Below, in pieces: positions 53,295 to 61,733 of a stretch of DNA of 64,000 nucleotides. Made by a program: the position numbers and the translations under genes. The notes beneath the pieces were generated by a model. It was not told the DNA's origin. It made no database searches and was given only the letters and a program-made list of their open reading frames with translations. The stretch is from NCBI GenBank assembly GCA_900537125.1, contig UNRJ01000004.1:372001-436000 (forward strand), written 5' to 3'. Within the stretch, counting starts at the first letter, position 1. The number at the start of each line of letters is the position of its first letter. The stretch comes from Rhodobacteraceae bacterium Alg238-R152 (GTDB lineage Bacteria; Pseudomonadota; Alphaproteobacteria; Rhodobacterales; Rhodobacteraceae).

Positions 53295-53660
53295 CTACTC
53301 CCGAAGCTGCGCCGCCAAATGCGCATCAAGCTGCATTTCCTCCGCAATCTTCATCTGTGCCCAAGTCGCCAGCAACCGATTGATGCGCGCCTGATAGCCC
53401 TGCCCCATGGCGCGGTAAAACTTCGCCACCGAACGATCGAGATACAGCGTCACCTTCTCCTTTGGCTCCGCCACATCCAGATCCTGCTCCAGCGTGTGCC
53501 ACGCCTCCGGCACCGCCTCACGCAACGCCTCAGTGATCCAGGTCTCTGCGGTCAACGCCAGCAGGTTCCGCCCCAGCGCCTCCCGCGCCATGCGCTGCGT
53601 CTTGGTGCCTTTGCTCGCTCTTTGAAAAACCGGCAGCTCTTCGTTGAAATCTGCTGACAT
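53295..53660 (-). CDS. BrnA/DUF4415-like protein, orphan
   Basis: This is a 121-aa protein from ATG 53660 with a strong ribosome site (AGGAGGTG, 4 bases before). The C-terminus EKVTLYLDRSVAKFYRAMG and GYQARINRLLATWAQMK resembles the BrnA antitoxin (ribbon-helix-helix) motif. The N-terminal half (residues 1-60) is longer than in ordinary BrnA. No BrnT toxin gene is adjacent, so either it is an orphan regulator or the family match is only partial. It may bind DNA as a dimer. Confidence 0.7.
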   Translation of the reverse strand: MSADFNEELPVFQRASKGTKTQRMAREALGRNLLALTAETWITEALREAVPEAWHTLEQDLDVAEPKEKVTLYLDRSVAKFYRAMGQGYQARINRLLATWAQMKIAEEMQLDAHLAAQLRE

Positions 53661-53796
53661 GTTGCACCTCCTGTGCCTCACCCTGCGCAGCAAAGCTTAC
53701 AACAGACCGACCACAGCGCGCGCCACCGTTGCGCGACACGTCAAAACGCACCTCCGCAAAGCAGCCGCGATACAGACGTTATACCGACGTGCAAAA

Positions 53797-54204
53797 TCAG
53801 CCCTTTGGCCAGTCCGCCTCTACCTGGGGTACAACCCTCGGCTTACCATACTCATCAATTGCCACATAGGTGAACACCGCTTCAGTCACCTTCTCGGAAT
53901 CCCCATGTCGGTGCCGCACCGCCCAAGCCTCAATCTTGATGCCCATGGAGCTGCGTCCCACCCGCTCCACCCAGGCCCAAACACAAAGAATATCCCCCAC
54001 TTGCACCGGTCGAATAAACTGCATCGCATCCACCGCCACAGTGGTCACTCGCCCCTTGGCACGCTGGGCTGCAATGATGCCGCTGGCGATGTCCATCTGA
54101 CTCAACACCCAGCCGCCAAAGATGTCACCGTTGATATTCACATCCGAAGGCATCGCCAGCACCCGCAGCGTTGCCTCCCCGTCTGGTTGTCTCTCATCAC
54201 TCAT
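53797..54204 (-). CDS. Acyl-CoA thioesterase (hotdog fold)
   Basis: This is a cytoplasmic thioesterase of 135 aa. Characteristic parts are AMPSDVNINGDIFGGWVLSQ near residue 17, with the Asn and Asp of YciA-type enzymes, MDIASGIIAAQRAKGRVTTV, and FIRPVQVGDILCVWAWVERVG. The ATG at 54204 follows AAGGATGTGCG, a reasonable ribosome site; a much longer in-frame reading upstream lies antisense to the flavoprotein gene and is rejected. It probably cleaves medium- or long-chain acyl-CoA. Confidence 0.9.
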   Translation of the reverse strand: MSDERQPDGEATLRVLAMPSDVNINGDIFGGWVLSQMDIASGIIAAQRAKGRVTTVAVDAMQFIRPVQVGDILCVWAWVERVGRSSMGIKIEAWAVRHRHGDSEKVTEAVFTYVAIDEYGKPRVVPQVEADWPKG

Positions 54205-54291
54205 CGCACATCCTTTCTTGGTTTTCCCCACCCTAACCCTCTGGCGTCGCCGCGAAAAGCTGGTAGAAACCCGCCCCAGAAGGACGCGCGC

Positions 54292-55449
54292 ATGACCCAG
54301 TTTGACATCATTGTAATTGGCGCAGGCCCCGCGGGCAGCGCCGCGGCCACCTGGGCCGCCAAACAGGGGTGTTCCGTAGCGCTGATCGACAAGGCAACCT
54401 TCCCGCGTACTAAGCTCTGCGGCGGGCTGTTTACCGAACGCAGCCGGGCTTACTACCACGAGATTTTTGGTCAGGACGTCGACCTCACCCATGCTGTCAC
54501 ACGTGAGGAAATTGCCTTCTGGCACGAGGGCCGCGAACTGGCCGTTCTGACCGACATCCCAGCCCTGCATCTGACCATGCGGCTGGATTTGGATGCGGCC
54601 ATGTTTGCCCATGCCTTGGACGCGGGGGTCGAAGACTTCACCGGACAGGCCATTGCAGAACTTACTGAAACCGCAGTGAAGTTTCGCGACAACAGCACCC
54701 TGACAGCCGCCGTGATCATCGGTGCAGACGGGGTGAACTCTATTGTCGCCAAGCAGCTTTTTGGCAAGTCCTTTGACACCAAGACCATCGGCTTTGGTTT
54801 GGAAATCGAAGCACCTCTGTCGCTGCAAGACCCGGCCACACAGCCCCTGCGCATTGATTTTTCCGCCGCCACATGGGGCTATGGCTGGTCCTTCCCCAAG
54901 CAAGGCTCCACCACGGTTGGCGTTGGCGGTCTGCGCGCGCCAAACCCGGACATGAAAGACCACATGCAGCGCTACATGCGCACGCTGGGCCTGCCCTCTG
55001 AAGCGGTGAAGATCAAAGGCCACCACCTGCCTTTTGGCGACTTCCGCCCCACCCCAGGCCGCGCACATATCCTGCTGGCCGGGGACGCCGCCGGGCTGGT
55101 GGATCCGATCACCGGCGAAGGCATTGCCTTTGCGATGAAAAGCGGCCAAATCGCCGCGCAGGCCGCCTGTGACGCGCTCAAATCCAATGCACCCCACACC
55201 GCCATCGACCGCTACAAGTCCGGCCTCAAAGACATGCACCGAAATCTGCGCATCGCCCGCAATTTGCGCCGCATCATCTTTGCTCCACGCTGGCAGAAAG
55301 CCTTCGTCGGCACATTTCGCCGCTCCGGCACCGTGCGCATGATGTACATGCGCCTGCTGGCAGGCGAGGTGGAATACCCGGAGTTGGCGCGGCGTGTGCT
55401 GGCCCGCCTGCCCCGTTATTTGCTCAACGCGCTCAGACGGACGCCTTAA
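54292..55449 (+). CDS. Geranylgeranyl-reductase-family FAD-dependent oxidoreductase
   Basis: This is a flavoprotein of 385 aa. The FAD dinucleotide motif is IVIGAGPAGSAAATWAAKQG (residues 6-25). The second FAD site is LAGDAAGLVDPITGEGIAFA near residue 264, and KLCGGLFTERS near residue 43 matches the geranylgeranyl reductase subgroup. The ATG at 54292 follows AGAAGGA. Lipid, quinone or isoprenoid reduction is likely in the family, but the substrate cannot be given. Its 3' end overlaps the thioredoxin gene by 17 bases in convergent orientation. Confidence 0.88.
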   Translation: MTQFDIIVIGAGPAGSAAATWAAKQGCSVALIDKATFPRTKLCGGLFTERSRAYYHEIFGQDVDLTHAVTREEIAFWHEGRELAVLTDIPALHLTMRLDLDAAMFAHALDAGVEDFTGQAIAELTETAVKFRDNSTLTAAVIIGADGVNSIVAKQLFGKSFDTKTIGFGLEIEAPLSLQDPATQPLRIDFSAATWGYGWSFPKQGSTTVGVGGLRAPNPDMKDHMQRYMRTLGLPSEAVKIKGHHLPFGDFRPTPGRAHILLAGDAAGLVDPITGEGIAFAMKSGQIAAQAACDALKSNAPHTAIDRYKSGLKDMHRNLRIARNLRRIIFAPRWQKAFVGTFRRSGTVRMMYMRLLAGEVEYPELARRVLARLPRYLLNALRRTP

Positions 55450-55864
55450 CCCACTTCACAATCGCAGACTTGGGCATCGCACCGGACTGCCGCGCGCGCT
55501 CTTTGCCATTGGCAAACGCTGCCATCGTCGGAATGCCGCGAATGCGGTATTTCGCGCCTGCATTCTTGTGCGCTTCGGTGTTCAATTTGACCAAGCGCAC
55601 CGCGCCTTTCACCTCCAGTGCCGCCGCCTGATACTGCGGCGCCATCTGCCGACAGGGTCCACACCAGGGTGCCCAAAAATCCACCACCAGCGGCACATCA
55701 TCCGTGCGCACGGCCTTCTCAAAGGTCACGAGATCAACCTCCGCCACCTTGCCGCTCATCAAGCCTTTGCCACAGGTGCCACACTTCGGCCCCGCCCCCA
55801 GCTTGTCATAAGGCACACGGTTCACCTGGCCACAGTCAAAACAAGTCAGCTTCTTGCCGCTCAT
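55433..55864 (-). CDS. trxC: Thioredoxin 2-type protein with zinc ribbon
   Basis: This is a cytoplasmic thioredoxin of 143 aa. An N-terminal zinc ribbon (CFDCGQ and CGTCGKG, residues 8-34) precedes the thioredoxin fold with active site WAPWCGPCRQM near residue 66 and the cis-Pro loop RIRGIPTMAAF near residue 107. In known TrxC the zinc site modulates redox potential and responds to oxidative stress. The gene is single and ends inside the convergent flavoprotein gene. Confidence 0.92.
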   Translation of the reverse strand: MSGKKLTCFDCGQVNRVPYDKLGAGPKCGTCGKGLMSGKVAEVDLVTFEKAVRTDDVPLVVDFWAPWCGPCRQMAPQYQAAALEVKGAVRLVKLNTEAHKNAGAKYRIRGIPTMAAFANGKERARQSGAMPKSAIVKWVKASV

Positions 55865-55937
55865 GAGAATTCTCCGCCATCACATTCCGCAATCCACATA
55901 TGTGGCACACACCGGAATTGAAACCCTGCACCAAAGA

Positions 55938-55966
55938 AAAAGGCCGGGCAAAACCCGGCCTTTTTC
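55938..55966. terminator. Bidirectional intrinsic terminator
   Basis: AAAAAGGCCGGG-CAAAA-CCCGGCCTTTTT forms a GC-rich stem with A-run before and T-run after. It ends the pyrimidine-transport operon on the minus strand. Confidence 0.85.
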
Positions 55967-55983
55967 CACGCTTGAAACGAACC

Positions 55984-56973
55984 TTAGTTCAGCGCTTTGT
56001 CGGTGATCGCGTGGGTCCACGCACCTTCTGGTTTCTTGGTGATCACAGGATCGGAACCACCGGACATCAGGCTCTCCACGGTGCGATCAAAGTCTGCCAC
56101 ATCCAGCGCGCCATTGCTGCCCGCAGTCAGCTTGGCAATCTCGCTCATCATGCGCACCTGATGCTCTTCGGTCTGTGCACCGGAGGCATCGTTGTCCAGC
56201 ACAATCATAGCCGCTTCTTCTGGGTTCTCTTCGGCCCACTTCCAGCCTTTCATAGACGCGCGCACAAAGCGCACCATTTTGTCTTCAAACGCCGGATCGG
56301 CCAGCTTCTCTTCCATGACGTACATGCCGTCTTCCAGCGTCGCCACGCCCTGGTCTTCATACTTGAACACCACCAGGTCATCCGGGCTCAGACCGGCGTC
56401 AATGATCTGCCAATACTCGTTGTAGGTCATGGTCGACACACAGGCCGCCTGACCTTGCAGGATTGGGTCGACGTTAAAGCCTTGCTTTAGCACCGTCACA
56501 CCGCCATCAGAGCCGTCGGTCGCGAGCCCCAGTTTGCTCATCCAGCTTAGGAATGGGTATTCATTGCCAAAGAACCAAACACCAAGCGTTTTGCCAGCGA
56601 AGTCTTCTGGTGAAGACACACCAGCGTCCTTACGGCAGGTCAGCATCATGCCGGAAGTTTTGAACGGCTGAGCAATGTTTACCAACGCCAGACCTTTTTC
56701 ACGGGACGCGAGCGCGGATGGCATCCAGTCCAGAACCACATCTGCACCACCGCCGGCAATCACCTGCGCCGGGGCAATATCCGGACCGCCGGGCTTGATG
56801 GTCACATTCAGATCTTCTTCGCCGTAGAAACCTTTGTCCTGCGCCACATAATAGCCGGCAAATTGCGCCTGCGTGACCCACTTCAACTGCAGTGTCACAT
56901 CATCCGCAGCATGTGCCACGCTTGCGGCAACGCCCAGCGCCGCGGCTGTCAGTGCTTTCATCATCGTTTTCAT
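55984..56973 (-). CDS. ABC transporter substrate-binding protein, NMT1/THI5-like
   Basis: This is a periplasmic binding protein of 329 aa with a signal peptide (MKTMMKALTAAALGVAASVA, cleavage after AHA). The mature part starts DDVTLQLKWVTQAQFAGYYV, and ARSGYY-like GGADVVLDWMPSALASREKG and GVWFFGNEYPFLSWMSKLG place it in the NMT1/THI5 group, which binds pyrimidine-like compounds in known cases. It is the last gene of the operon with dihydropyrimidinase. Uracil, thymine or a related base or hydantoin is therefore a likely ligand. Confidence 0.9.
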   Translation of the reverse strand: MKTMMKALTAAALGVAASVAHAADDVTLQLKWVTQAQFAGYYVAQDKGFYGEEDLNVTIKPGGPDIAPAQVIAGGGADVVLDWMPSALASREKGLALVNIAQPFKTSGMMLTCRKDAGVSSPEDFAGKTLGVWFFGNEYPFLSWMSKLGLATDGSDGGVTVLKQGFNVDPILQGQAACVSTMTYNEYWQIIDAGLSPDDLVVFKYEDQGVATLEDGMYVMEEKLADPAFEDKMVRFVRASMKGWKWAEENPEEAAMIVLDNDASGAQTEEHQVRMMSEIAKLTAGSNGALDVADFDRTVESLMSGGSDPVITKKPEGAWTHAITDKALN

Positions 56974-57159
56974 TTTGGCTTTCTCCTTGTTGGTATTTGG
57001 CTGTTTGTTTTTGCTGCACCATCTTTGTGGCGCCTATCACAAAGCAGAACCCTCTGGGATTGCTATGAATTCATTCAAATGTGCCTTTGCCTAACTTCAC
57101 TTGTCCGGACATAGGATTGCACATCCCCTGCCCGGAGGGAAAAGGAAGTTACCTCTTCG

Positions 57160-58008
57160 TCATCGCGACTTCCTTTGTGAGGGGTGCCAGAAGGTCACCG
57201 ACTTCTCCAGTAGGGCCACACCGCCGTAAAACAGCGAGCCTGCCAAGGCTGCGACCACAATCTCCGCCCAAACCATATCCAGCGCAAGCCGCCCGACCTC
57301 TGTCGAGATACGGAACCCCATGCCTTTGATGGGACTGCCGAAAAATTCAGCAACGATCGCGCCAATCAAGGCCAGCGTGGTGGAGATTTTCAACCCGTTA
57401 AACACAAACGGCATCGCCGCCGGCAACCGCAACTTAAACAGCGTTTGCTTATAGCTGGAGCCATAGGTGCGCATCAGATCACGCTGCATGTGGTCCGTTG
57501 CCTGCAATCCTTCCACTGTGTTCACCAACATCGGGAAGAACACCATGATCACCACCACCGCTGCTTTGGATTGCCAGTCAAAACCAAACCACATCACCAT
57601 GATCGGCGCCATGCCAATGATCGGCAAAGCAGCGACAAAGTTGCCCACCGGCAGCAGACCGCGTCGTAAAAACGGAAATCGGTCAATCACCAACGCGGTC
57701 AGGAAGGCGGCACCGCAACCCAGAATATAGCCAGACATCGCGCCTTTGATCACTGTCTGCACAAAGTCCTGCCACAGCGTCGGGATCGACGTCGCAAACT
57801 TGAGCGCAATCGCCGTGGGGGCGGGCAGCAACACAGGGTTGATCTCAAACCCGCGCACCGCGCATTCCCAAAGCACCACAATGGTGAGGCCAAAGATCAC
57901 TGGCACCGCCAGTGCGGTAAATCGTGTCCTAGGCTGGTGCGATAAATATGAGTTTATCCGCCAGCCAAGCAGCCACGTCACTATTCCAAAAACAACCCAC
58001 CCCATCAC
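57160..58008 (-). CDS. ABC transporter permease (pyrimidine-type importer)
   Basis: This is an inner-membrane permease of 282 aa with six helices (first MMGWVVFGIVTWLLG). The EAA coupling motif is DLMRTYGSSYKQTLFKLRLP near residue 178, as in taurine/thiamine-precursor permeases (ThiX/SsuC group). It overlaps the second permease by ATGA and lies 186 bases upstream of the binding-protein gene. With the other permease it should form the heteromeric channel. Confidence 0.9.
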   Translation of the reverse strand: MMGWVVFGIVTWLLGWRINSYLSHQPRTRFTALAVPVIFGLTIVVLWECAVRGFEINPVLLPAPTAIALKFATSIPTLWQDFVQTVIKGAMSGYILGCGAAFLTALVIDRFPFLRRGLLPVGNFVAALPIIGMAPIMVMWFGFDWQSKAAVVVIMVFFPMLVNTVEGLQATDHMQRDLMRTYGSSYKQTLFKLRLPAAMPFVFNGLKISTTLALIGAIVAEFFGSPIKGMGFRISTEVGRLALDMVWAEIVVAALAGSLFYGGVALLEKSVTFWHPSQRKSR

Positions 58009-58877
58009 GCCATCCCCATCCGTTTGAGAACCACTTTCTGGATCACGCCTATGATCGCCACCAGCGCCGCCGCAAGGGCCGCCGCAGTGATCAACGCGCT
58101 CCAGATCTGGATCGTTTGTCCGTAGTAACTACCAGCCAGAAGACGCGCGCCCAATCCGGCCACTGCGCCTGTTGGCAATTCGCCCACAATGGCCCCGACC
58201 AGCGAGGCTGCCATCGCAACCTTCAATGAAGGGAACAAAAACGGCATCGAGCTTGGCAACCGCAGTTTCCAGAACTCCTGCCCTTTGGTCGCGCTCCAAG
58301 TCTTCATCTGATCCACCATCATATGGTCCGGGCTGCGCAGGCCTTTCACCATGCCAACAACCACCGGGAAGAAACTGAGGTACATGGAAATCACCGCCTT
58401 AGGCAGAAGACCGGAAATACCAATTGCGTTCAGAACCACAATGATCATCGGCGCAATTGCCAGGATCGGGATGGTCTGGCTGGCAATCACCCAGGGCATG
58501 ACGCTCATATCCATGGTGCGGTTGTACACAATCCCCACCGACAGCGAGACACCCAGCGCCGTGCCCATGGCAAAGCCCAAAAGTGTCGCTGAGAGCGTGA
58601 TCCAGCTGTGATAAATCAGGCTGCGTTTGGAAAATGCGCGGCCTTTGGCGACCATTTCACCGGTGGTTTTCCAAATTTCCTTGCCCACCTGATGCGGGGC
58701 CGGAAGCTTGGGTTTCTTTTGTTGCATAGTATCCGCCACCATCTCGGAGAAGGTGATTTCCACATTGGCACGTTTGGCTTTGTCATAAGCCCAGGATGCA
58801 TTGAGCGCGACGGCGCCCGCATACCACAATACAAAGATCGCGGCGACAACGGTCAGGATCGGTCCAATATTCCTCAT
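58005..58877 (-). CDS. ABC transporter permease (pyrimidine-type importer)
   Basis: This is a second inner-membrane permease, 290 aa from ATG 58877. That start overlaps the GNAT stop as ATGA; a start three codons earlier is also possible. It has an N-terminal helix (ILTVVAAIFVLWYAGAVAL), a charged cytoplasmic segment and five more helices. The coupling loop is MKTWSATKGQEFWKLRLPSS near residue 200. It is related to the neighbouring permease, so the importer probably has two different channel subunits. Confidence 0.9.
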   Translation of the reverse strand: MRNIGPILTVVAAIFVLWYAGAVALNASWAYDKAKRANVEITFSEMVADTMQQKKPKLPAPHQVGKEIWKTTGEMVAKGRAFSKRSLIYHSWITLSATLLGFAMGTALGVSLSVGIVYNRTMDMSVMPWVIASQTIPILAIAPMIIVVLNAIGISGLLPKAVISMYLSFFPVVVGMVKGLRSPDHMMVDQMKTWSATKGQEFWKLRLPSSMPFLFPSLKVAMAASLVGAIVGELPTGAVAGLGARLLAGSYYGQTIQIWSALITAAALAAALVAIIGVIQKVVLKRMGMA

Positions 58878-59305
58878 GCCCGCCACTCCATTCGCACTTC
58901 GCGCACCGTTTCATGCAAGTCCCCGTCATGGCGGCTTACTTCTTCAAAACCTTCGCGTTTGTAGAATTTCTGCGCTTTCTCATTTGGTTCATGAGTGGTC
59001 AGCCAGACAAAACCACGCCCCTTTTTTACCTGATCCATCAAGGTTTTGCCGATACCAGCCCCGGTGGTTTTGCAATACAGCCCACCCACCCGCGACACAT
59101 TGGGATCAAACGACAAATAGCCCTCAATTGGCTCTCCCGCGACCCAGATTTCCCGCGCTGGCAATGCTTCCCGTATAAAGGTGGCAATCTCTTCCGGCCC
59201 ATAAAGTGAGGTCATCCACTCCGTAGCGGCCTCCCAGTCACAGACAATCTGCGCCATCGCTGGCACATCCGCCTCCACCGCCCGTCTCACGGCCACCTCA
59301 GTCAT
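58874..59305 (-). CDS. GNAT-family N-acetyltransferase inside the importer operon
   Basis: This is an acetyltransferase of 143 aa from ATG 59305 (MTEVAVRRAVEADVPAMAQI). The acetyl-CoA loop is LYCKTTGAGIGKTLMDQVKK near residue 77, and WLTTHEPNEKAQKFYKREGF gives the typical GNAT end. It overlaps the ATPase gene by 8 bases and the permease gene by 4, so it is fully embedded in the transport operon. It may acetylate a product such as beta-alanine or a ureido compound, but that is inference. Confidence 0.88.
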   Translation of the reverse strand: MTEVAVRRAVEADVPAMAQIVCDWEAATEWMTSLYGPEEIATFIREALPAREIWVAGEPIEGYLSFDPNVSRVGGLYCKTTGAGIGKTLMDQVKKGRGFVWLTTHEPNEKAQKFYKREGFEEVSRHDGDLHETVREVRMEWRA

Positions 59306-60077
59306 CACCATGCCCCGCACGCAGGCCATCGCGCACCCGATGCGCAATTTCGATGAACTCAGGGCTGTCGCGAATGTCCAGCGGGCGTTCTGTTGGCAAT
59401 GTGCTTTCAATCACATCATGAATGCGCCCCGGACGTGGGCTCATCACCACAATCTTTGTGCTCAGATACACTGCCTCAGGGATCGAGTGTGTCACAAAGC
59501 CAATGGTTTTGTTGGTCCGCGCCCACAGCTCCAAAAGCTGCTCATTCAGGTGATCACGCACGATCTCATCAAGCGCGCCAAACGGCTCATCCATCAACAG
59601 GATATCGGCCTGAAACGCCAACGCCCGCGCAATCGACGCCCGCTGCTGCATCCCGCCAGACAACTGCCAGGGGAATTTGTTTTCAAACCCCTCAAGATGC
59701 ACCAGCTCCAGCACCTCTTGCACGGATTTGTCCTGTTCTGCCTTGCTAATCCCCATGATCTCCAGTGGAAGGCGAATGTTGCCGCCAATGGTGCGCCACG
59801 GATACAGCCCCGCGTGCTGGAACACATAGCCATAGGCACGGGATTTGCGCGCCTCAGTCGGGCTTACTCCATTGACGGTAATCTCTCCCGCCGTGGGCTG
59901 TTCCAGATCGGCCATACAGCGCAGAAATGTGGTCTTGCCACAGCCCGACGGCCCGATGAAGGAGACAAAATCCCCTTTGTTGATATCAAGGTTAATATCC
60001 TTAAGCGCATGAACCGGCCCGTCGTTTGTTTCAAACGTCAGGCTCAGGTTCTTGGCTGAAATGACTGTGTCGTTCAT
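59298..60077 (-). CDS. ABC transporter ATP-binding protein (pyrimidine-type importer)
   Basis: This is the importer ATPase, 259 aa. It has Walker A FIGPSGCGKTTFLRCM near residue 40, Q-loop VFQHAGLYPWRT, signature LSGGMQQRASIARALA, Walker B ILLMDEPFGALDE and the switch His in FVTHSIPEAVYL. It resembles the SsuB/TauB/ThiZ group. It is downstream of dihydropyrimidinase with an 84-base gap that holds a hairpin, and is followed by the GNAT, two permeases and the binding protein. Confidence 0.92.
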   Translation of the reverse strand: MNDTVISAKNLSLTFETNDGPVHALKDINLDINKGDFVSFIGPSGCGKTTFLRCMADLEQPTAGEITVNGVSPTEARKSRAYGYVFQHAGLYPWRTIGGNIRLPLEIMGISKAEQDKSVQEVLELVHLEGFENKFPWQLSGGMQQRASIARALAFQADILLMDEPFGALDEIVRDHLNEQLLELWARTNKTIGFVTHSIPEAVYLSTKIVVMSPRPGRIHDVIESTLPTERPLDIRDSPEFIEIAHRVRDGLRAGHGDD

Positions 60078-60119
60078 CTTGGCTCTCGTTTCACCGCCCT
60101 GCGCGGAGGTTTGTTTTTG

Positions 60120-60154
60120 GGTGGCCCCGGGTTGATCCCGGGTGCCACCTTTTT
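60120..60154. other. Intra-operon hairpin
   Basis: GGTGGC and CCCGGG arms (GGTGGCCCCGGG ... CCCGGGTGCCACC) form a strong stem between dihydropyrimidinase and the ATPase gene. A T-run follows only on the plus strand, opposite to transcription, so it is more likely an mRNA-processing or attenuation element than a terminator. Confidence 0.45.
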
Positions 60155-60161
60155 AGCTGTC

Positions 60162-61619
60162 TTAAACGCCGGTCGCCGGAATGCCGGATCGCTTCACCGG
60201 TTGCGGCGAGGTCAGCTCTTTCCAGGTGGAAAGCGCCTTGTTCACCGTGGTGTTGGCTTGACGCTCGACAAACTTGCCGTGGCCTTCCTGGGTGCGGATT
60301 TCACCGTCATGCACCGCCACCTGACCACGGGTCAGGGTGAAGCGTGGCAGGCCTTTGACCTCATGACCTTCAAACACGTTGTAGTCGATCGCTGACTGCT
60401 GACTGCTGGCCGAAATGGTTTTGGACTTCTCCGGATCCCAAACCACAAGGTCCGCATCCGCGCCCACCAGCACCGCACCCTTCTTCGGGTAGCAGTTCAG
60501 GATTTTTGCGATATTGGTTGAGGTCACCGCGACAAATTCATTGGGCGTCAAACGGCCCGTGGCCACACCTTGTGTCCACAGCATCGGCATCCGATCCTCA
60601 AGCCCGCCGGTGCCATTTGGGATTTGGCTGAAATCTGTCAAACCATTGCGTTTCTGCTCTGTGGTAAAGGCACAGTGATCGGTGGCCACCACACTCAAAG
60701 AGCCGGACTGCAACCCAGCCCACAGGCTGTCCTGATGTTTCTTATTGCGGAACGGCGGCGACATCACACGCCGCGCGGCATGGTCCCAATCCGGGTTGAA
60801 ATACTCGCTCTCATCCAGCGTCAGATGCTGGATCAGCGGCTCGCCCCACACGCGCTTGCCCTGCATCCGCGCCCGGCGAATGGCCTCATGCGCCTCTTCA
60901 CAAGAGGTGTGCACCACATAAAGCGGCACGCCCGCCATATCGGCAATCATAATCGCACGGTTGGTGGCCTCGCCTTCGACCTGCGAGGGCCGCGAATAGG
61001 CATGCGCCTCCGGACCGGTATTGCCCTCGGCCAACAGCTTCGCGGTCATTTCCGCAACCACATCACCGTTCTCGGCATGCACCATGGCAATCCCGCCCAG
61101 CTCGCTGAGACGGTTGAACGAAGCAAACAGCTCATCGTCATTCACCATCAGCGCGCCTTTGTAGGCGAGGAAGTGCTTAAACGTGTTAATGCCGCGCTGC
61201 TCGATCACGGTTTTCATGTCGTTGAACACCTGTTCCCCCCACCAGGTCACTGCCATGTGGAAGGAGTAGTCACAGTTTGCACGGGTCGATTTATTGTCCC
61301 ACCGCTTGATCGCATCCAGCAGGCTCTCACCTTGGTTGGGCAGACAGAAATCCACCACCATCGTTGTGCCGCCCGCAAGCCCTGCCCGCGTGCCACTCTC
61401 AAAGTCATCGGTCGAATAAGTGCCCATAAACGGCATCTCAAGATGCACGTGTGGGTCAATCCCGCCCGGCATAACGTAACAGCCGGTTGCGTCCAGCGTC
61501 TCGTCGCCTTTGAGGCCTTTGCCAATTTCGATGATCTGCCCGTTCTCAATCAGCACATCCGCCTCATAAGACAGATCTGCCGTCACAACGGTGCCGTTTT
61601 TGATGACTTTGGTAGTCAT
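60162..61619 (-). CDS. hydA: Dihydropyrimidinase
   Basis: This is a zinc amidohydrolase of 485 aa that opens dihydrouracil/dihydrothymine to N-carbamoyl-beta-amino acids. Metal and substrate motifs are GGIDPHVHLEMPF near residue 54, HFLAYKGALMV near residue 146 (the Lys is carboxylated in the family), AMVHAENGDVV near residue 177, LYVVHTSCEEAHE near residue 228 and VVATDHCAFTTEQK near residue 310 (Asp). The ATG at 61619 begins MTTKVIKNGTVVTADL; upstream in-frame sequence is intergenic. It lies between the M20 hydrolase and the importer genes. Confidence 0.95.
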   Translation of the reverse strand: MTTKVIKNGTVVTADLSYEADVLIENGQIIEIGKGLKGDETLDATGCYVMPGGIDPHVHLEMPFMGTYSTDDFESGTRAGLAGGTTMVVDFCLPNQGESLLDAIKRWDNKSTRANCDYSFHMAVTWWGEQVFNDMKTVIEQRGINTFKHFLAYKGALMVNDDELFASFNRLSELGGIAMVHAENGDVVAEMTAKLLAEGNTGPEAHAYSRPSQVEGEATNRAIMIADMAGVPLYVVHTSCEEAHEAIRRARMQGKRVWGEPLIQHLTLDESEYFNPDWDHAARRVMSPPFRNKKHQDSLWAGLQSGSLSVVATDHCAFTTEQKRNGLTDFSQIPNGTGGLEDRMPMLWTQGVATGRLTPNEFVAVTSTNIAKILNCYPKKGAVLVGADADLVVWDPEKSKTISASSQQSAIDYNVFEGHEVKGLPRFTLTRGQVAVHDGEIRTQEGHGKFVERQANTTVNKALSTWKELTSPQPVKRSGIPATGV

Positions 61620-61705
61620 GGATGAACTCCCTAAATTCTTATCGCGCACTTCACGCGCAGTTTGCCCCGGCCATGGCTTCTTCTGGCTCAAAATACTCCG
61701 GGGGT

Positions 61706-61724
61706 CTGGGGGCATTGCCCCCAG
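61706..61724. repeat. REP-like GC hairpin
   Basis: CTGGGGGC-ATT-GCCCCCAG, 8-bp stem with 3-nt loop, sits in the gap between the M20 hydrolase and dihydropyrimidinase, next to ATACTCCGGGGGTC. Such elements are, from memory, common between genes in this bacterial family. A related GC-rich hairpin region occurs near 53265. Confidence 0.5.
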
Positions 61725-61733
61725 CCTTAGATA

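Noticed and set aside
54205-55239. Long N-terminal extension of the thioesterase across the flavoprotein gene
   Set aside because: The extension is antisense to a gene with clear FAD motifs. The thioesterase is complete from 54204.
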